Assembly: GCA_037043235.1 (NCBI GenBank)
Contig: JAWRVZ010000076.1
Span: forward strand, 1,860,001-1,924,000
Source: Rhodeus uyekii
Lineage: Eukaryota > Chordata > Actinopteri > Cypriniformes > Acheilognathidae
Reading direction: 5' to 3'
Length of the DNA stretch: 64,000 bases
Under the pieces are notes generated by a model that worked only from the letters and a program-made list of their open reading frames with translations, was not told the DNA's origin and ran no database searches. How positions within the stretch are numbered: the stretch's first letter is position 1; the number at the start of each line of letters is the position of its first letter. Below, one piece after another: positions 1 to 10,926 of this stretch. The position numbers and the translations under genes were made by a program.

Positions 1-477
1 CGCTGTCTTTGGCTCTCTCGTGTTCGTTCGCAGCTCCCCGTCTCCTGTGTTCCATGACCTTCACTCTGGATTATCACTTTGTTTGTTTTCTGCACTATTA
101 TAATAAATTCACTCATTTGCACTTGAATCCGGGTTTTGTGTTTTCCTTTGCTTTCCCCGCTACCCCCTCCTCTCGTCTCCTTCACGCCAGCAGCGACGCT
201 GCTCAAAGCTGAAGTGCATTACAGTAAATTGTCAAGTATTTTTAGAGTTTAATTGTCAATTATTAATTAGTATTTATATGAGATCTTAATGGTTATAATT
301 TTAACTTTAATAGGGTAAAACCCCCAAAAATATTTAAAATGGGCATTTATGGTCGTGTGGAACGAATCAATTGATTTTTAGTGCATTCTTATGGGGAAAA
401 TTGTTTTGGTGTACGAGCATTTTGGTTTACGAGCTCGCTCTTGGAACGAATTAAACTCGTAAACCGAGGTATTACTG
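1..477. repeat. Right end of a Tigger/pogo-like terminal-inverted-repeat element
   Basis: The block ends ...GAGGTATTACTG followed by TA (478-479), the expected TA target duplication of mariner/pogo-type elements. It contains an inner stretch (about 190-477) also present at about 35315-35618 with high identity. The inverted end CAGTAATACCTCGGTTTACG is seen again at 3007. The left end is outside the window. No transposase frame is visible. From 478 to 928 I see only AT-rich mfsd12 intron. Confidence 0.6.
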
Positions 478-928
478 TATGCTAAACTCTGGAATAGACT
501 GTCACTCCAGTTATATCAAATCAAATGCTCATAACTATCTATTGCTTTAAATGTTATGAACAACAGCTATACTAATTATTTGTTTTTCTGTCTCCATCTC
601 AGAACGTATGCCCAAGACAGGATGATTTCTAGCACTTGTGCAAAATAAAAAAATAATCAGGACGCACATCAGGTGTGTATATAACAGTCCCTCTCTGTAT
701 TTTTATCTGTAATTGACACACCTCCAACTTGTAAAGTTTGGGCTCAAATGAAAATTTTCTCACTGGTAATCACGACTTTATGGCAGCATTCATGTTTGCT
801 CAACTTCTAAATGTAATCACACGTTTATGGCACCGCAATACTGACTGGTGTTAATCCCTTCCAACAATAGGAAGAGTTATTACGGCTTATATTTCAATCA
901 AAAGACAGAAATGCAAACTTATACTCAC

Positions 929-3900
929 AGATTTGCCTATTAGCTTGCTGAGAGGTTTCATGATAAAGGAGGAAGCAAAGCCACTCACGAACATGACCAG
1001 GGGAATGGTGGCTATGTATTTCTGCGGGGCAGAGGGTCAAACAGATCACAGTCTTGTTTTCTCCAATGCTTTTGTTGCTGAACTAGGTGTAAAGTGAAGT
1101 ATTACTGTAGTTGTCTTACCTTTGGGAGCAGTAGTGTGTAGGTGAGATACATGGAAATGTATGTTTGTGACAGGTTCACTATCAGTCTGGTGGACATATA
1201 AAGCAAAGCCACCTGAAAAGAGCAGGGTTTAGAGAAGATATTACATTTCTCAAGTCAGTTATAACAGACATTTAGTACATACTGTTTCTTGAACATTTTC
1301 ACACTACTTTTATTCAGTATTAACGTTGTGTCAACCCACTGTTCAGATTATTCACAGTATTGAAAGATACGCCACTGAAGAGCAACATGGGTAACGGTTA
1401 CAGTGGATTACACATTTAAGGATCGGTTTAAAATCCACTGATTCGACGTCCTGAAAAAAACCTCACATGAAAAACTAAGCTGAACTACCGGTACACTGTA
1501 TTGTGCATTCAGTGTGAACACTGTGAGTTTCCAGAGAGGGGGTTTTGTCAGACTTTGGTCTTCCTACTGACAGTCAAACTATATATGAATGTTTACAATT
1601 GTTACGTCCCCCCAGTCAAGGGTTGGGGAACAAGAATAAACAACAACTTAATTTGGGCAATTTCGTTCCCTCCCCTGTCCCAGTCGTGTTGTTTACATCT
1701 ATTAAGTTTGTTGTGTGCCAAGTTTGTTTTCCTCTTTTTGAATTTAAGTCTATTTTTTTTTGTTAATTTGTTGGGAATTGTAAGGAGGAGGTTGCCATTT
1801 TCTTTGTGAATGTTTTTTTCTGTTTTTGGTTAGCTAGGGAGTTAGGAGAGGTGATTGTGTTTTATTTGGTGTTATTTTTGGTGTCATTACCGTATTTTCC
1901 CGCATATAACCCGTGGGTTATATGCCAGATTTTACAAACCCAGTGGGGGTGTGCGGGTTATATAAGGGTGCGGGCTATATCACACATTTTTTACACGTGA
2001 TATTATTTCAATATATTTGTTACAGACGTAAGGGTTTTTTTTGCTGTATTTTCTTTCTTGCAAAGGTTGTTGTCTCTGGCCCTTGTACCGTCACTCTGAC
2101 AGCTGTGTAATTTTGATTTTGTTCTGATTCTTGTGTTAGTTTTCTTATTGTTTGAATTTCGCGCACAAGCACTGTGTACCGAGCCTGAACAGTTATGGAT
2201 AAATGACGTCCTGCGAGCAAAATTCCAAATGTGAACTTACACAAAAAAAGTCCATAAATCTATGGGTGCGGGTTATACCAAAGATTTTTTACACAAAACC
2301 CCCAAACTCGCGGACTATATGGGGGTGCCGGTTATCTCCGTCTGCGGGTTATATGCGGGAAAATACTGTATTTTGGCCTTAACCCCTCCTGAAGATCTGT
2401 TTCCCTCCCCCCCCATGTTCTGAAATAAAATAATTATTTTTGCAAAGTACTTATGTTTGGTGGTTTAGTGTCTGAGCTGGGACAGGAGAGGGAACGAAAT
2501 CGCCCAAATTAAGTTTATTCTTGATACAGGCCTTCCCCACCCTTAGACTGGGGAGGACATAACAATAGCGTAGTAGTATAATACAGTGGAGTTCACTTAT
2601 CTCGAGTCATGGTTAACTCGCCAATACTATTATGTCGACGATTTTGAAGTGGAACCGCCAAACTCCCTATTTGTCTCAGTATTTTCTTGTGGGTTATGTC
2701 GATTCCTTAATGTCGCCGAAATCTAGTATCTCGAGCATCAATGAGAGACAAATTATCCACTTCACATAGGTATTTCGTGACTCATGAGTGTACCTAGTTC
2801 ACTGCGCATGCTGAGTTTGCGTTGCAGGTGGAGCGCACGCTCACTTCAATGACAGTTCACTCATGTTGATCTGAGGGATAACACACTGCAGGTATTCTGT
2901 TTTTTTTTCTTCTAAAAATGTCTGGAGGTTAAGAGAAAACTATAGAGAAAATCAATCTATAGAGAAAAAGTATGAAATCGTACTGCAGATAGAAATATTA
3001 ACAATACAGTAATACCTCGGTTTACGAGTTTAATTCGTTCGGTTGTTATCTTTGGGCTCTGACAGCTGCTGCTTCCACGGTCACTCTGACAGCTGCGCTG
3101 ATAGGCTGTCTGACCTGTCAATCATGCAAGAAAACGTGACTGGCTGTGCTGCCATGAGGGCGGGCTCTTCTCTTAAAGGGACGAGAGCAGCGCAGAGAGG
3201 AGAGAGGGAGAGACTGCTTTTCTTTCTTTTTGTTCTGATTCTGACTTGTGTTTGTTTTCTTATCATGTGAATTTCGTGCACAAGCACTGTGTACTGATTA
3301 TCTGCATCTGAGGCTTATATGTGGGGAAATCGGTAATATGGTATATGGGTTGTATGTTAATATATGTAATATATGATGTATGGGTTATCTCGCAAAACGG
3401 TTATCTCGATGCTTTTCCCCGACCCCCGACGCCGTCGACATAACCGAACTCCACTGTACTATTATCTTCCCAGTTGCGGGTGATTGCCTGTATTGTCTTT
3501 AGATGGTTTTGTTTTAGTGGTCACTTTTAAGGCTGTAAGGTCAACACCTTTAAGGAGTGAAAAATGTGCCTTAGTTGAACTTGATAATGTGCTGTTCAGT
3601 CTCTGAATTCATCAATAAAGAATCCTGCTAAAGAAATATCCAAGTCTCCTGGTCTTCACTTCTGAGTTTTCCAATACTACTAACCTGGTAGAATGACGGC
3701 TGTCTCAGCCAATGCTGCCACTGCAGTGGATCAGTGAGTGGGGCCACAGTGCCATTGCGAAGAAGTGGCTGGCGCTCCCCAGGACTAGAGCCATCCTCCT
3801 CCTGAGTGGGACGTGCTCCCTTCTCCCGTGTGCCCAGGTGAAACAGCAGCGAGAACAGAGCTCCAATGCCGACCACTACAAAACTTAGATTCTGGGGGGG

Positions 3901-5631
3901 GGGGAAAGATATCATTGCATGAAGCTTTTCAGAGCGGTTTTGTCTAGTCCTACATTATGTACCTAACAGAAGCAAAGGCTGAAAACACTGGTCCATAAAA
4001 ATCAGCTGAAAACCATAAACCAGTGCTTACAATAACTTAACCACATTTTACTGCTCATTTAGAGGGAAATCTCTTGGGCCATCTAACTTAATTAAATTTC
4101 CTGTAGCTCAAACAGTACAGCATGGTGATAGCAAAGGCAAGGTCATGGGTTCAATTCCCATTGATGCAAGACCTGATAAAAAGTTGTACCTTGAATATAG
4201 TGGAGGTATTTTCTGTATATTGATTCTCTTTTCTGGTCTTGGTGTTATTGTGCACATACACTACCTTCAAAAGTTTAAGCAATTTATAGAAATACACTAC
4301 TAGCATATAGATGTTCACAAAAAAAAAATGATTTCATAGGGTCTTTAAATTGAGGTGTTTTGTAATGCAGGATAACCTCAGCACAATAAAAGATCAGTAC
4401 TCACTCTGAAAACAGGAATGTCAACAGGGCCAAGGTTGTCTGCACTGGCAGGATCATCTGCATCCGGAGTTTGAAAATGAAACATCAGCCAGGCCACTGC
4501 ATACACTGTGATGTTGGCTATCACTGTAAAGGCATACCTGAGAGATGCAACCAAAATACAATAAAAACCTAAGACATTATACTGGTCAGTACAGGCAAAT
4601 GATAAGGTTGATCATTACATGCACAGGGCTGCATGAGTTCACCTGTATGCAGTGAGCTCCACTTTCTCATGCTCGCAAGAAACCAGCTCGGGAATGAGGG
4701 ATAGATGGGAAATCTGGGTGGCCGCCCATCCAAATTGGAAGATGATGATGAAGGGAGCGAAGTAGGTGAGACTGACCCACTGTGGAGTGTTCGGATCACA
4801 GCCCAGGCACTGGTTAAATATAAAGGGGAACGATAGGAGGACGCTGAAAGTTCCTAGGTGGGGTAAAAGTCAGTGGATGAGAAAGGATATAATCTTATAA
4901 TATGCATAAAGAGACAATTCACCCACAAATAACTGTCATCATTTACTCAGGAAAGAAATATGCAATGAAAGTGAATATGTCCTAACATCTGTTTCTGAAA
5001 GTCGCACAAAGGTGATGATGACAGTACAAATTTGCCAGACTTTTTCCGTTACCACCATGAAATGGAGGTTGCGACATGCTTTTTCTTCCCTATTGTAACA
5101 GTGACATTTATCTGAGGGAAAGGAATAACTGAACAAGAAAATATGTAAGGCGGGACTTCGAATTGACTGGATGGTTGTGATTTGTCATTGCTGTGATCTC
5201 ACGTGAGTGACAGGTCGCCCCGCCCTCACGCCAGTAAACACGTCATCAGAAAAGAGATGTCATTGCAAGATTACGGGGCACATAAATAAAAAATAATAAT
5301 TTTGCGAAGATAAATCACTTACAATAAAAACTGCGATATTCCATTAAAAAAAATTCTTACCGACAAAATGCCATGTTTTCCTTTTCCCATATGATCCACA
5401 GCCGGGTGTCCTGTCGGACTCGTAACCGATTAGAGGTGTACACACTCCATCCGCTATCTGCCCCACTAACAGCAACACGCCCGCATACGTGTTCTGGAAG
5501 CCCAGCACTGAGTGGTAAAACACCAGCAGGTATGTGAACCACATCGAGGCGCACAGGTCGTTGAGGAAATGCCCCACTGAGTAACTCAGACGCCTGAACG
5601 CGGGTAAAGAGGCTTCTGAGGAGTCCGGCAT
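929..5631 (-). CDS. mfsd12: mfsd12, major facilitator superfamily transporter (first six coding exons; 3' part off the left edge)
   Basis: Coding exons in transcript order: 5361-5631, 4643-4853, 4405-4537, 3685-3891, 1120-1212, 929-1021. All have GT-AG borders and join in frame to give 336 residues from ATG 5631; the family is about 480 aa, so roughly the last four to five membrane segments lie outside the window. Recognisable family blocks are VGHFLNDLCASMWFTYLL near the N-terminus, QISHLSLIPELV then VELTAYR in exon 2, LFSLLFHLGTRE in exon 4, RLIVNLSQTY in exon 5 and KYIATIPLVM in exon 6. Known of the family: a 12-TM transporter of lysosomes and melanosomes needed for cysteine import and pigmentation. 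An E-box palindrome in intron 1 (5198-5207) and another upstream (5978-5983) fit MITF/TFEB control, which is inference. Intron 4 (1213-3684) is packed with nested transposon remnants. The a/b paralogue cannot be decided. Confidence 0.93.
1600..2564. mobile_element. Non-autonomous DNA element with ~85-bp terminal inverted repeats, interrupted by another element
   Basis: The left arm beginning TGTTACGTCC at 1600 (to about 1683) is the imperfect reverse complement of the right arm ending GGACATAACA at 2564 (from about 2479). Both arms carry an AATAAAC..CTTAATTTGGGC block and a TTTCGTTCCCTC block. No coding sequence is seen. The target duplication is unclear (possibly ACAAT), so the superfamily is not assigned. 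A separate TA-flanked element sits inside at 1890-2368. Confidence 0.7.
1890..2368. mobile_element. TA-flanked MITE (mariner/pogo-like) nested in the 1600-2564 element
   Basis: The ends are CCGTATTTTCCCGCATATAA (left) and the reverse complement of CAGTATTTTCCCGCATATAA (right), with TA on both sides (1888-1889 and 2369-2370). The inverted repeat extends about 28 bp. The interior (about 2090-2180) shares a block with the interior of the different element at 2584-3456. There is no transposase, so it is a deletion-derived MITE. Confidence 0.75.
2584..3456. mobile_element. TA-flanked pogo-like element, copy 1 (CAGTGGAGTT termini)
   Basis: It starts CAGTGGAGTTCACTTATCTC and ends with the complement of CAGTGGAGTTCGGTTATGTC, with TA at 2582-2583 and 3457-3458. 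Its first ~170 bp match, in inverted orientation, the right end of a second copy at 39287-40303. From 3007 it contains the start of another terminal repeat (CAGTAATACCTCGG) without a visible partner, so its centre is chimeric. No intact transposase is present. Confidence 0.75.
4100..4190 (+). repeat. tRNA-derived SINE fragment, copy 1
   Basis: TGTAGCTCAAACAGTACAGC resembles a tRNA A box, and GGTCATGGGTTCAATTCCC 38 bases further is a near-perfect B box (GGTTCRANTCC type). The same pair is seen, reversed, at 11142-11312 and 57828-57978. It lies in intron 3 of mfsd12. Confidence 0.7.
5198..5207. promoter_or_regulatory. CTCACGTGAG palindrome in mfsd12 intron 1
   Basis: A perfect 10-bp palindrome around CACGTG, of the kind bound by MITF/TFE/USF factors (CLEAR or M-box). 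It lies about 150 bases into mfsd12 intron 1. A second TCACGTG is at 5977-5983 upstream of the start. Control of a lysosome/melanosome gene by these factors is inference. Confidence 0.45.
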
Positions 5632-6000
5632 GATTCACGCGATACACTCAATCCCCAGTCGGCTAAAAGTGTGTTTGTCCGGTCATCCACCTCAGCATGT
5701 TGGGCTGTCCAGCGCTGGCCTCCTGCCTGCAGAGAGCGGGTCCCGTGTGATGATCCATGACTGCTGGAACCGCGGCGCCTCTAGATTCGGTCAGCTGACT
5801 TCACAAACACGTCACGATGGACGAGGCGCGAACGAATACGTCTTTCTCTTTCATCAATTGAGACTCACACTTTTAAATGTATTATTGGTAAATGTCACTT
5901 ACATCATTGTTAACATTTGTCTAGGCGACAGAGATAGTGTAGCGTGGCGTCTTGTTAATTTTGAATCTTGTTGATATCACGTGTTTTAAGCCACGCCTCC
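5632..6000 (-). promoter_or_regulatory. Probable mfsd12 promoter and 5' UTR
   Basis: This lies directly upstream of the ATG at 5631 (gene on minus). It is more GC- and CpG-rich than its surroundings up to about 5830, contains a CRE-like ACGTCAC near 5808, an E-box CACGTG at 5978-5983 and a CCACGCC KLF/Sp-type box at 5991-5997. No TATA box was recognised, so the start site is not fixed. Confidence 0.5.
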
Positions 6001-6340
6001 TCTCTTTCTCTCTCTCATTCACTCGGTGTCAGCTTTTTAAAACAGTCCCTATAAGATGTTTTTTTATATAAAGTCGTTGGTCTAGTGTTTTTTTTTTTTT
6101 ACAAAGTCGCGTACAAATTAAAGCGTATGGGTTTAAGCTTATTTTCCACAATAAAATAGCAAACGATATCTCACGTATTTGGTTTTGCTAGTGCTTGAGC
6201 CACGAAAGACAATAAAGTAGCAGTTGTCAAACATTATCTTGAGCTGTTGTGAGATCAAACATTAGCTCTTGTCAGCAGACCACAAATATTCCTCCAGTCA
6301 ATGTTCCCCTTTACTTTTGTCTGCGCACAAAATGTTTTAC

Positions 6341-6986
6341 ATAACACAGACACATATGTAACACACAAACACAGACACATATGTAACACACAAGCACACA
6401 CACATAGCACAGACACATGTAACACACAAGCACACACACATAACACAGACACATATGTAACACACAAGCACACACACACATATATAACACAGACACTTAT
6501 GTAACACACAAGCACACACACATAACACAGACACATATCTAACACACAAGCACACACACACACAAGCACACACATACATAACACAGAGACATATGTAACA
6601 CACAAGCACACACACACACAAGCACACACATACATAACACAGACACATATGTAACACACAAGCACACACACACACACACACACACAATACAGACACATAC
6701 ATAACACACAAGCACACACACATAACACAGACACATATGTAACACACACGCACACACACACACACACAATACAGACACATACATAACACACAAGCACACA
6801 CACATAACACATACACATATGTAACACACAAGCACACACATACATAACACAGACACATATCTAACACACAAGCACACACACACAAGCACACACATACATA
6901 ACACAGAGACATATGTAACACACAAGCACACACACACACACACACAAGCACACACATACATAACACAGACACATATCTAACACACA

Positions 6987-7020
<34 letters not shown>

Positions 7021-7255
7021 ACAGACACATACATAACACTCAAGCACACACACACATAATACAGACACGTACCATAGACACACACACACACTCATACATA
7101 ACACAGACACAAAAACACATAATACAGACACATACACACATACATAACACAGACACACAAGCACACAAACACAGACACCCAAAAACACAAACACATAACA
7201 CAGATACACACAGACAAATATTTGACAGACACACACACACAGATACACATGCACA
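6341..7255. repeat. CA-rich compound microsatellite/minisatellite, ~0.9 kb
   Basis: Degenerate tandem units of about 30-45 bp built from (CA)n, ACACAGACACATATGTAACA and AAGCACACACAC. Both strands are open for hundreds of bases because the CA/TG repeat has few stops, which makes long cysteine/valine-rich ORFs that are not genes. The alternating purine-pyrimidine tracts could form Z-DNA. Confidence 0.9.
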
Positions 7256-8254
7256 TAAAGAGAGAGAGGATACGATCATGAAAATAAACAGCTGTTATAG
7301 TAACACTTATAGAATATGAATGTTAATGAAACGATATCGGAACATTTAAAGGAATATTTCAGTCCCTTTTTATGTTTTTATTAATCAAGTAGTGTAAGAT
7401 TTTCACTTGTCCTCTCATTGAGTCGATTACCTCTGCGCCTCTCATTGGTTTCACATGGATTACATAACTTCTATTTGAGTCAGTTATATTTCTAAAAAAA
7501 AATTTGTGAGGGCCCTGTAATATACGTAAAATAAAAATGTAAAATGCTCTGAATCGTTACAATTTTTCTTTAATTTAATTAGCTGTAGTTTTCATGTTGA
7601 CTAACTTTTATGTGACTATTGTGCTTCGTGATTATGATTATGAAATCCCGTGTATGTATTAAAGCCACCGGAACAGGATCGTAACTTAAATGCGCAGTTT
7701 GTCTCTCATCACATGAGCAGAAGCCGACAAGCAGTCCATCTCTGACTTTATAGTTGTTTAAATGTGCGTGCTGAAGCGTTTAAATTAGTTATATATTTTA
7801 AAGAAAATCTTTATTTTATAGGGTCTATTGGTGAAATAGTAATGATCACTTGTAAATGTTGAGTCAAAACATTTAAAAAGAAAATTAAAAGTGTTATATA
7901 GCCAACTGAATCATTCTCAGACTTAAAGCTGACAACAAATGGAACTTATTTCTTCGCAATTAAGAGGACAGCAGTACAAGAGGATTACCAAACCTTTGTT
8001 TTAAGTGTGAACATATAGTAAAAGTAACAGAAGTATAAAAAACAAAACAACAATGGACTTGAGACAAGGCTCATGACTTAATTTTAAGCTTTCATTTAGA
8101 GATGTGATTTTCTTGCTAGACAAAGACAAGGAGAAATACCAAGCAAGTGTCTCAGAAACAGTAAAAGCTATGAAAAGAGTGACTTTATCTCATAGAGTAA
8201 AATGTAGCCTGCAGAAGTGACATGCATGGCTGCTTTCCACACTGGAACACCTAC

Positions 8255-8720
8255 TGTAACCAAAGCACAATAAAGTCAAGTAGACTTTTCCAAGGCCCAT
8301 ATATAAAACATATATCTGGGATATATGTTCTGGGAATCCATACTCTAGTCTCTTGATAAGTCAATCGTTTTGGATCTAACAGCATCCAAAATGTTATGAT
8401 GTTGCTAGAGGACGAGCACAGTAAGAAGTGCCTGGTTCCCTCAGTGAAGTTTAGTGGTAGTAGAGCTCTTATAGAAGGATTTATGAGTGCTGAAGATGTG
8501 AGGGACTTGAGCTTTATCAATTCTGTCATCAATTCACATTCTCCCATGGTGAAAAACCTTATGTGGGCATGTATTTAACCCATTCTTAACACTCTTGAGC
8601 AACTGTGGGGGATTCTGTAGAGACTCCCCATTAAAGATCAGGGCATTTAAACAGGACAGATGTGACAATTTGCCATAAACTTGAAAATATCACTGCCCTT
8701 TCTTCTGCCACAGAAAGAGC
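8255..8720 (+). pseudogene. Degenerate Tc1/mariner transposase remnant
   Basis: The frame from 8396 reads CLVPSVKFSGSRALI..FMSAEDV..LSFI, which resembles the Tc1 transposase block VKFGGGSVMVWGCMSA..G..L.FI. Downstream, out of frame, a PILNTLEQLWGIL stretch resembles SPDLNPIENLWG. Several frame breaks are present and no terminal repeats were found. The rest of 7256-10200 is AT-rich intergenic DNA where I see no gene. Confidence 0.55.
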
Positions 8721-10149
8721 TGACCTAAAACTGAATTCAAGACAGCTAACTAAATGATTGAATATACACTTCATTTAAAATGATCAAGTATTGAACAATT
8801 TTTTAAAAACAGGCCACAAAGTATAAAGTCTATAGACCAAAGTCCATTTTTATACCCCTAAAAGAACAATGTTTCCCCTGAGATACATTTAAAGATTTTG
8901 AAAAATGTAAAAATTGCTGACGCTCAACTTTTTAAACATGCAAACGCCCTTCAAATACTGTAAACATGTGAAACATACCAACTTTCATCTAAAGGAGAGT
9001 AGATTTCCCACTACATGTTTTTAAATGCTGCCCGTGAGCTAAATGTATGAACAAAATCACCATATCTAAATATTCATAAACACCCTTTCAACATGAAATC
9101 AAGAAATGAAGCCTAAACTTTTACTGCCTCTCAAATGTTTTCATCCCACAGGAAACAAAAACCTTTATAGGGTTAATCTTTATGCAGAAAATCACAAACA
9201 ACTTGAGAACCACTGCTTATCTAAGACTAAGAACAGCTCTTTCTTGACAAGTCTGTTATAAAGTGGTTAATGATTGAATAAATCACAGGATTTCATAACT
9301 GACTGGCTTTGTTGTATCTGCAAGAAGAAGAAAAATACTATTAAAATATACTGTTCTAGCACTATACAATAAACTACAAAGGTGTGACTCCTCTTATGCC
9401 ATTCTGACAAGGTGTACTCTGTGAATTGTATTACGCAAGCTTTCATGTGAATGTAAGTGGTGTTACCCTGCACTTCACTTGCCCTTCAGCTACAAATGTA
9501 TTATGGCACCACATCCTGGTGATTCACTGCAACTGGCTGTGTTTGGTCACGTGATGTTGAACAGCGTTGAAATAACCTCAACCGTAAACTCAATAGAGTG
9601 ATTGTGCACAGACACAACATGTACCATCTTATGAGGCATAGAAGAAAAGCAACATTTAATATGCATGTAAATCAATACACATCCTCACTCTGATAGGCAA
9701 CCTCTGTTACTGCTTATAAACCCATAGACTCGCGTCTTCATGGAGCTTTGCTATGATACACTTTACAACAGTGAAAAAGAAATCTGAGAAATGCCAACGG
9801 ACTCCATTAGACTGGAATGGAGAGCACGTTAGAGAACAAACACTCTGAGAGGGTCATGGACACCCCACCTGGATAGGAATCGTAGAGAGGGACACATTAG
9901 TGTTAAATGTTTTACTTGGAAAGGCACAAACTATGATTTCCAGGTAACTTAATCTAAAGCAAAAAAACAATAAAAGCACAATTTTGACTGAGAGCATCAC
10001 TTTTGTCCCTTTGGGAGATACCAGCCTGCTGTATAAAGTGATCCCACATCTGCCTTTATTTCTGTTGCTTCCTGTAAATTTCAATACCAGAAATGCCAAT
10101 TGGTTTGCTTTTTCCCCCCCAAAAGTGCAATTCACAGAGGAGAGATCCC

Positions 10150-10926
10150 ATGTATTTCTCTCCATCTCCCACAGTACCTGAGACCAGCCACTGTGCTACA
10201 ATAACATCATCCACATGGACAGGGGAGAGAGGGGGAAGAAAAAAAAAGAAAAATAAGAGAAAATAAACACTAAGAGCAGTTAAAAAAAAAACAAAAAAAA
10301 GTTCACACATTCTACATCATGAGTAAAACAGTTCAACTCCGGGAGAGCAGATCTTCAAAAGAACCTTTTAAATTACAAAAACAAAAAAGGAAAGACTTAG
10401 AGAATTTACATAGGTTTTTCTGATTCCGGTATATGTTTCTCCATTTATCAGTCAGCAGTCTTTCCCCACTTATTTTGATCCCATAAAAAAACAATATGGA
10501 GCACAACACTCACTCATCCAGCCAGTGTGTCAAAGTGAACGCATGTCTGTGTGAGTCTGGTTGCCTTTTAGTTCTCAAATAATGGTTTTGCATGTCATCT
10601 AAAATACAAGTTTAAACAGTCCATCTGGGTTTAAGTCACATATAACATATATCATCTTACTTCTGAGCACTGAAGCCTCTTCTGGTGTCCCACATTGTAC
10701 AAATATATTTATTTGTTGCACTGAATGGTTTCCTTACAAAGAGTGTCGGAGCCCAGAGTGCTGAGGTGTGTCCTCTGAGCGGATGCCAAAAGTGAGGCAG
10801 TGAGTTTCTGTTCTGAGGTGGAGCAGAGACAGAAAGGGAGGGAGCTCCATGTTTCAGCTCCAAGTCCTTTGCTTTGAGATTTTCTTTAAATGCACCAGTG
10901 ACTTAACGTTTCAAAGATGTTCCTCC
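10150..10926 (-). other. Probable csnk1g2 3' UTR
   Basis: This follows the TGA at 10927-10929 on the minus strand. It is AT-rich, with several minus-strand AATAAA-like motifs (for example near 10707). No reading frame with protein character was seen. The 3' end is not fixed. Confidence 0.4.

Noticed and set aside
1..928. Search for the next mfsd12 exon (about residues 337 onward)
   Set aside because: No minus-strand block resembling the TM10-12 region (for example ILVTSLxMTADLIG) with splice sites is present; the remaining exons must lie left of the window.
4100..4190. Possible tRNA gene with A and B boxes
   Set aside because: It lacks a foldable full-length tRNA and recurs elsewhere with a common tail, so it is a tRNA-derived SINE.
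6255..7279. Long cysteine/valine-rich ORFs on the minus strand (up to 305 codons)
   Set aside because: They are translations of the CA/TG repeat, open only because it lacks stops; no domain, splice signal or start context supports a gene.
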